A stretch of 64,000 nt of DNA. Origin: Dasypus novemcinctus (Eukaryota; Chordata; Mammalia; Cingulata; Dasypodidae). Below, piece by piece: positions 39,401 through 48,400 of this stretch. The stretch's first letter is position 1, and the number at the start of each line of letters is the position of its first letter. The stretch is taken from the NCBI RefSeq assembly GCF_030445035.2, contig NC_080701.1, positions 20,738,798 through 20,802,797 on the forward strand, in the 5' to 3' direction. Both the position numbers and the translations under genes were made by a program. The notes beneath the pieces are model-generated. The model ran no database searches. It was given only the letters and a program-made list of their open reading frames with translations, and was not told the origin of the DNA.

Positions 39401-42400
39401 GTTAGCTGTTCTGATTGTTTGCCCCCTGTTAGCTCTCAGGGGCCAGTGGTGTAGTCTTTTTGGAGTTCAAACGGGACCTTGTGTTTGGCAGGGTCTTTCC
39501 AGTTTTGTTCTTAGTAGCAGCCTTCTGTCAGGATTTCCGGGCAGGATTTTGCTGCCGTGTTCTCTACCGGTCCCAGCTGCCTTCCCTCTTTCCCTATACT
39601 AACCTGCCTTAAAAATGCCTTTTGGAGTGAATGGACACAGAGAGCAGACAACTGGGGACGGGGGCGGGGGGGGGGGGGGCGGCGTTGAGGGGGAGAAAGG
39701 GAGAGAAATTTAAAAAAAAAATCTTAAAAAAAAAACGTGTCTATTGGAGTCCCTGCTTTCAGTTTTTTTGGGTGTATGCCCAGAAGTGGAATTGCTGGGT
39801 TGCATGGTAATTCTGTACTTACCTTTCTGAGAGCACTGAAACTCTTTTCCAACAGATGCACCATTTTACATTGCCACCAACAATGTATGATGGTTCCTAT
39901 TTCTCCACATCCTCCCAACACTTGTTATTTACCATCTTTTAAATAATAGCCCTTGTGGGGAGTGGGTATAGCTCAGGTGGTTAGGCACCTGCTTCGCACG
40001 TACAAGGTCCTGGGTTCAGTCCCTGGTACCTCCTAAAAACAAATGAAAAAACCAATTCTCACTGGGGAGCGGGTTTAGCTCAGTGTTGAGCACCTGCTTC
40101 CCATGTACGAGGTTCTGGGTTCAGTTCCTGGTACCTCCTAAAAACAAATGAAAAAACCAATTCTCAGTGGGGAGTGGGTATAGCTCAGTGTTGAGCACCT
40201 GCTTCCCATGTATGAGGTCCTGAGTTCAATCCCCAGTTCCTCTTCAAAAAAAAAATAGTCATTCTAGTGGGTATGAAATAGTATCTCATGGTTTTGACTT
40301 GGCTTTCTGTAATGGCTAATGATGTTTAGTATCTTTTCGTGAGCTTATTGGCCATTTGTATATCTTTGAAGAAATATTTATTCAAGTCCTTTGCCCATTT
40401 TAAAAATTGGGTTGTCTTTTTGTTGTTGATTTGTAATAGTTCTTTATATATTCTGGACATTAAACTTTTATAAAATATATGACTTCCAAATATATCCTCC
40501 CATTCTGTAGATTGTCTTCACTTTCTTGATAATATCCTTGGATGCACAAAAGTTAAAAAATTTTGATAAACGTCTGTTTATATATTTTTTCTTTAGTTGA
40601 AGAGCTTTTTTTAAAAAAACCATTGAGTGCACTTGGCACCTTTGTCAGAAGTCAATTGGTGGGAGCAGAGGTGGCTTAAGTGATTGGGCGCCTCCCTTCC
40701 ATATGGGTGGTCCTAGGTTCGGTTCCCAGTGCCTCCTAAAAGAAGACGACAAGCAGACACAGCAATACAACTGACAGATGCAGACAAGCGCAAACAGTGA
40801 AGGAGTGGAGGAGAAATAAATAAATCTTTAAAACATCAGTTGGGGGAAACAGATGTGGCTCAGTCAATTGAGCTCCCATCTACCATATAGGAGGTCCAGG
40901 GTTCAATGCCCAGGGCCTCCTGGTGAAGGCGAGCTGGCCCACACTGTTAGCTGGCCCATGTGGGAATTCTGCCCCTTGCAGGAGTGCTACCCTGCCTGGG
41001 AATGCCGCCTCATGCAGAAGTGCTGGCCTCGCAGAGAGCTGGTGCAACAAGGTGACACAACTAGAGACACAGAGGAGAGAAAATAAGAAGATATAGCAGA
41101 ACAGGGAGTTGAGGTGTCCCAAGAGAGTAATCATCTCTCTCCCACTCCAGAAAGTCCCAGGATCGGTTCCTGGAGCCGCCTAATGAGAATACAGGCAGAC
41201 ACAGAAGAACACACAGTGAATGAACACAGAGAGCAGACAACAGGGAATGGGGCAGGGATGGGGCAAGAAATAAAAATAAATCTTTAAAAAAAAAAATCAA
41301 TTGGCCATAGAAGTGAGAGTTTATATCAGAATTCTCAATTCTATTCCATTGGTCCGTATGTCTGTTCTTGTACCAGGTCCACACTGCTTTGATTACTATA
41401 GCTATGTAATAAATTGTAAAATTAGGAAATGTGACTCCATTTTTTTTTTTTTTTTAATTTTTGGCTATTTGGGGCCCTTACTCTTCCGTATAAACTTGAT
41501 AATTGGCTTTTCCATTTCTTTGAAGAAGGCTGTTGGAATATTTATTGGGATTGTTAAATCTATAAATCACCGGGTGGAATTGACATCTTAATTATATATA
41601 TATTTTTAAAGATTTATTTATTTCCCCCTACTGCCCATTGTTTTCACTTGCCATGTCTATTCATCTTCCTTTTTTCTGTAGGAGGCACCAGGAACCGAAC
41701 CTGGGACCTCCAGTGTGGGAGGGAGGCACCTAATTGCTTGAGCTACCTCTGTTCCCTGCTTTGTTGTGTCTCTTCTTGTATCTCGTTGCACTTGCCCATC
41801 GTGCCAGTTTGCTGTCTTCTTTAGGAGGCACCAGGAACTGAACCAGGGACCTCCCATGTGGTAGGTGGGAGCCCAATTGCTTAAGCCATGTCTTCTTCCC
41901 CCTTAACAGTATTTAGTCTTCCACTCCATGTATATGAATGTCTTTCCATTTATTTAGCAATTCTTTAATTTCTTTAGCAATATTTTGTAGTTTTTTGTGT
42001 GTAAAAGTCCTTTGCATCATTGGTTATATTTATTCCTAGATATAAATTTTTTTTGGTTACTATTGCAAATATAATATTTTTCTTGGTTTCCTTCTCAGGG
42101 TGTTCATTACTAGTGCATAGAAACACCACTGCTTTTTACATGTTGATTTTGTATCCCTACTTTGCTGAATTTATTAGCTCTAACTAGCCTGTTGCAGATT
42201 GTTTTTGAATTTTATCTACATATTATCATGACATCTGAAAATAGGGAAAGTTACTTTTTCCTTTTCAATTTGATGCCTTTTAAAATTTTTTTTTTCCTAA
42301 CTACTTTGGCTTGAACTTCCAGGCCTTTGTTGAATAACAGTGGTGACAGAGGGCACCCTTGTCCTGTCCTGATCTTAGGTGGAAAGCCAGTGTTATGTTC

Positions 42401-45400
42401 CCTGTGGGTTCTTCATCTGTGTCCTTTATCATATTAAGGAAGTTCCTTTTTATTCCTAGTTTTCCGAATATCTTTTCAAGAAGGTATATGGATTTTGTCA
42501 AGTTTTTTTCCCCCTTGTTTCTATTAATGTGATTTTAGTTATTTTCATTCACTCTTTTTTTTTGTTTAGCTAAAGCTTTGCAGGTTTGTCTTTATTTATT
42601 TTTTTAATATTATATTAAAAAAATATGAGGTCTCCGTAAAACCCCTACCCCCCTGCAGGTTTTCTTGATATTTTCAAAAAACCAACTTTTGATTTTGTTG
42701 ATTCTATTTTTTTTTCTTTTTTTAAAAAAATTCTCTATTTCATTTATTTCTGCTCTAGTCTTTGACTCTTTGTTATTTCATTCCTTCTGCTCACCTTGGG
42801 TTTGGTTTGCTGTTCTTTTTGTAGTTCTTCCACGTGTGAGGCTACATCTGATTTGAAAACCTTTCTTTTTTAATGTAAGCATTTAGAGCTATGAATTTCC
42901 CTCTGAACACTACCTTCACCACATCTCATAAGTTTTGGTATGTTATGTTTTTGTCTTCATTCTTCTCAAGATATTTCTAATTTCCTTTATTACTTTTCTC
43001 TGACTCATTGATTTAATAGTGTGTTGTTCAATTTCCATGTATTTGTAAATTTTTCAGTTTTCCTTCTGTTATTTATTTCTATGTTTATTCCATTGTGGTC
43101 TGAGAAGATACTTTTTATGATTTCAAATATTTTAAAATTTATTATGAGTTGATTTGTGATGTACCATATGATCTATCCTGGGAAAGAATTCATGTTCACT
43201 TGAGAAGAATGTGTCTATATATGTCCATTAGGTCTAATTGTTTAATAGTGCTTTTAGGTCTTAGGTTTCTGTATTCACCTTCTATTTAGCTGTTTTATCA
43301 ATTATTGAGAGTAGTATATTAAAGTCTCCAACTATTATTGTAGAACTATCTATTCCTCCTTTCAGTTCTGTCAGTTTTACATTCATTTGTTGGGACTCTG
43401 TTCCTAAGTGCCTATATATTTATAATTGTTATATCTTCTTTTTTTTATTATTTTCTTATTTTCCCATGTTCATTTTATTAACAAAAAGTACATACTGTTT
43501 TGAACAAAAGTAAACCATAAATCACAGTATTCTGCAAGATGTTAGACATGGAAAAGAACAATTCTCATTAAGTAAAATATAAGCAGAAGAAGACGTCTTT
43601 TACATGTGTATATATATGTTATATCTTGATGGATTGAATATATAATGTCCTTCCCTGTCCCTTGTAATGTTTTTCAATTCAATGTCTGTTTTATCTGACA
43701 TTAATATCATCATCCCAAGCCCTCTTCTGCTGATTATTTGCCTGGAATATTTTCCCCCATACTATCTGTCTTTGGATCTGAAGTTAGTCTGGGCGCCTCC
43801 GTTCTCGGTGGTTGGCAGTTCCCTGTGCAAACGGCCCCGTACCTGGCGCTCCCTCACCCCGCGGCCCTCAGGGGCTTCCATCAGCCCCCAGGCAGCAACG
43901 TGGCCGCCACCGCCTTCAGCACCCGTGGCCTCCCATGCCCACCGGCGCCACCCGCTGCACCTCCAGGCATAGCTTCTGCGGACGCGCGGAGTGCCCCCAG
44001 GGACGCTGTCCCCTGTGCCCTGGTGGGCAAGCTGGTCCTTCGGGAAGTCCACCCGCCCGTTTATGGCCACCGTGTTGGATTCTGCAGAGCACTGGAAATT
44101 GCTCCAGGCCTCCTGCGGCTTGATTACCTGCAGCCTGCAGACGCAGCAGCCTGGCAGCGCCAGCCCCGACCCCGTCTCCCAGCCGCCCACCCTGCCCACC
44201 GGCAGGCTGCAGTAAGCGGAGGGGTTGGGTTCTTTTAACATCAGAACAGTAAAACATGAAAAAGGAAGTTGAGGGAACCCCACTCTACGTTCTTAGTCAC
44301 ACGCGAGCTCCTGACACCTGCAAAATAAACCTGGAGTGGCTGCGAAAAAAATGAGTCTGTTGTAGCCTGTATGGAGGTGGGTCATGTTTTTTAATCCATT
44401 CTGCCAATGTCCGCCTTTTGATTGAAACTTTTTTTTTAAAGATTTATTTATTTTTACTCTCCCCTTCCCCCCTTGTCTGTCTCTGTGTCCATTCGCTGTG
44501 TGTTCTTCTGTGTCCACTTGCATTCTCATCAGCGGGAATCTGTGTCTCTTTGTTGCGTCATCTTGCTGCCTCAGCTCTGTGTGTGTGTGATGCCACTTCT
44601 AGGCAGGCTGCGCTTTTGTTGCCTGTGGGGGGTGGCTCTCCTTGAGGGGTGCACTCCTTGTGCATGGGGCTCCCCTGCATAGCAGGGCACTCCTTGCATG
44701 CATCAGCACTTCACGTGGGCCAGCTCACCACGGGTCAGGAGGCCTTGGGTATGAACCTTGACCCTCCTATGTGGTAGGCAGATGCCCTATCAGTTGAGCC
44801 AAATCCACTTCCCTGATTGAAACTTAATTTATCTTTAAAGTAATTACTGATAAACACTTATCTGCCTCTTTGCTTGTTTTCCCTATGTCATACTTTTTTT
44901 GTTCTTTTTCCTCCATTGCTGCTTTCTTTTCTGTCCATTTGATTTTTTTGGTAATGAAATGTTTTGATTCTCTTCTCATTTCCCTTTTTTTGTTTTGTTC
45001 TGTTTTATTTTACATATTTTCTTAGTGGTTACTGTAGGGATTACAGTTTACATTATACATTTATAACAATCTAGTTTAAACTGATATCATCCTAATTCTT
45101 TTAGCATCTGAAAACTTTGTTGCTGTGCAGTCTAACGCCTCCCTTTTATATTTTTGTCATAATTTACATTTTTGTGCACTGTGTACCCAATGGCATAAAT
45201 TTATAATTTAAAGAATCTATTTGTATTTTAAATCATGAAGGAAACAAAAGGATTTACAATAAAAAATACATTAATATTGGTTCTTTTATTTCTCCATGTA
45301 GTTACCTTTACAGAGATCTGTATTCCTTCCTATGGCTTTGATTTAATGTGTAGTGTCCTTTCATTTCAACCTGAAGGAGTCCCTGTAGCAATACTTGTAG

Positions 45401-48400
45401 TTTGTTACCACTAGATTTCCCCTACCTCAGTTTTTTCTGCCCATGAATATTTTTGACGGACAGTTTTGCCTGTTAGAGAATTCTTGCTTGATTTTTTTTT
45501 CTTTGACATTAAATGTCATCCCACTGCCTTCTCATTTCCGTTTCTGATGATAAATTGGCTGCTAATGTTTTAAGGATCACTTGTACATGGCAAATTGCTT
45601 CTCTTTTGCTGCTTTCAAGATTCTCTAAGTCTTTGGACTCTCTTTGTCTTTAATTATAACGGGTTTCAGTGTTGATCTCATCATGTTTATCCTTCTTGGA
45701 ATTAGTTGAACTTTTCAGATGTCTAGAGTTATGTTGTAGCAGTTTAATATTATTGATGAATTCCAAAAAGAAATATTGGATTATACTTGTAATCTGGTTA
45801 TACCTGGGTATGATTGAGTTATGATTAGGGCATAGAGTCTTCATCCATTGGTGGGTAGGACTCACAGATAAAAGGCATGGCAAAGGACAGAGTTGGGGTT
45901 TTCTGGTGTTGGAGTTTTGATGTTGGAGTTTGATGCTGAAGACTTAAGTTGGAGCCCCAGGAAAGAAAGGAACCTTGAACCCAGAGAAAAGCAAGCCCCA
46001 GGAACGTAGGAACTCAGGAAGCCTGAACCCTCACAGATATTGGCAGCCGTCTTGCTCCAAATAGACTTTGGTGAGAGAAGTAACTTAAGCTTTATGGACT
46101 GATATCTGTAAGCTCCTACCCCAAATAAATACCCTTTATAAAAACTAACCATGGGAAGCGGACTTGGCCCAATGGATAGGGCGTCCGACTACCACATGGG
46201 AGGTCCACAGTTCAAACCCTGGGCCTCCTTGACCCCTGTGGAGCTGGCCCATGTGCAGCGCTGATGTGCATAAGGAGTGCCGTGCCACGCAGGGATGTCC
46301 CCGCGCAGGGGAGCCCCACGTGCAAGGAATGTGCCCTGTAAGGAGAGCCGCCTAGCGCGAAAGAAAGTGCAGCCTGCCCAGGAATGGCACCACACACACG
46401 GAGAGCTGACACAACAAGATGATGCAACAACAACAACAAAAGAAACACAGATTCCTGGTGCCACTGATAAGGATAGAAGCAGTCACAGAAGAACTCACAG
46501 CAAATGGACACAAGAGAGCAGACAACTGGGTCGGGGGAGAGGGGAGAGAAGTAAATAAATCTTTAAAAACAAAAAAAGAAGACTATAACGCGGTAGCTCT
46601 GGGAATCAGATTCTTCCTTTTCCCCTAGGTTTTGCTGTTATTTGGTTGTTGAAAGCTGTAATAGCCCATTATTTAGATTATTTGAAAACTGTTTTTTGAA
46701 AGACTTTTACTAGTCTTTGGGCATTGAAATCTCTGATTCTTTAGCACAGGAAAAAATTCAAAACATGTCTTGAATGCTATAAAGTAAAAACCAAGAAACA
46801 GGAGCAAACAATTTTTTAAAAACCCACAAACACCAACCACCACCATCAACAGTAACAAAGGAGGGAGTAAAATAAAACACCCACTTCTCACAGTCTTTGC
46901 AGATTGGCTCATCCTTAGGTCATTCTTTCAACACTTAGTCAGGCTTGCATTGAGTGTAGAGATGATCCCAAGGTGAAAACGTAGTGTTTTCATATCTTTT
47001 TCTGAGACTGTGTCCTGTTCTATGTGTACTTAAGGGCTTTCTAAATTCCCCAGTATACAAGATCACTTCTGATTGCCCTAATTTCCCAAAGAAACTCTCC
47101 CTGACTTTATTTATCCTCCATTCCCCCCATTGTCTGCTCTCTCTGTCCATTTGCTGTGTGTTCTTCTGTGTCTGCTTGTATTCTCACCAGGCAGCTCTGG
47201 GATCTGATCCTGGGACCTTCTGGAGTGGGAGAGAAGTGATTACTTCCTTGCGCCACCTCAGCTCCCTATTCTGCTCCATCTTCTTATTTTCTCTCCTCTA
47301 TGTTTCTTGTTGCATCATCTTGCTGTGCCAGCTTTCTGTGTCAGCTGGCACTCCTGCACAGGGCCAGCTCGCTGCATGGGCCAGCCTGCCCTCACCAGGA
47401 GGCCCTGGGCACTGAACCCTGGACCTCCTGTCTGGTAGACGGGAGCCCAGTTGGTTGAGCCACATCCGTTTCCCTCTCTCTGACTTTTCTACCCAGGCCT
47501 TAGGCAGTATATTATATGTCTCAATTGAAATCTTTTGCCCCAGACAGCTATATGTTGATCTTTCACCTCCAGTATTTTTGAGCAGTGCTCACTGCCTTCC
47601 ACCTTGAGTCCTCAGATAGGTGAAATGAAGACATCACCTCTTGGGGACTGAATCATGTTCCCTTCAAAAGGCATGTTCAGGTCCCAACCCCTGGTCCTGT
47701 GGGTGTGCACCCATTTGTACATTGGACCTTAGAAGATGTTTTTAGTTACAGTGTGCCCACTCTGAATGAGAGTGGACTTTAATTCAATACAGCTGAAGCC
47801 CTTATAATAAAAGGAAATTGGATATGGAAAGAGATGCCACGGGGAGCAGCCAGAAGCTAGAAATCCCTGGAATCCATAAGAGAAAGGAGAAGATGCTACC
47901 ATGTGCATTGCCATATGAGGAAAAAGCCAAGGAACCCCAAAGACTGCCAGCTTTCCAGAAGATATCCATTCTGGGTTGAAGCAAGCCTAGTAGCCTCTGA
48001 AATCATGAGCCAATAAATTCCTGTTGTTAAGCCAACCCATTGTATGATATTTGCTTTACCAGCTAGGAAATTAAAACAGCACCAAACAGGTTAGAACAGA
48101 CATCCGCAATAATTTGTGAATAATTTGCTTTGCTCCCTTGTGAACCAGGGATTCATGTTGAAAAAACAGGCTGTTATCTTCTTCAAGAGTGCTGCTGAGC
48201 CCAGGGAGGTGTGGGGCAAAGGCAGGTTAAAATGGCCCGATGCTAGATGACCCACAGAAAGTTGAGATAACTGCAGGAGTAAAGTTCTTGAGGAGGTAAT
48301 AGATGATGGCATCTAGAGCTACATGGAGGAACTAGCCTTTGATAGCACCAGGGCCACTTCATTTTTGCTTTCTGTGAACACAGTGATAGATATGTATAGA

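Larger units (their letters stand above)
39737..45735 (-). repeat. L1, antisense (copy B): 3' end and ORF2 mosaic
   Basis: Runs from the 3'UTR (39737, 'gaagtggaattgctgggttg') through ORF2 toward its 5' part near 45735. The minus frame at 42301-42501 is ORF2-like. It is broken by SINEs at 39957, 40662, 40843, 41607 and 44430, and by two gene retrocopies at 43438 and about 43790. No intact ORF. Confidence 0.85.
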
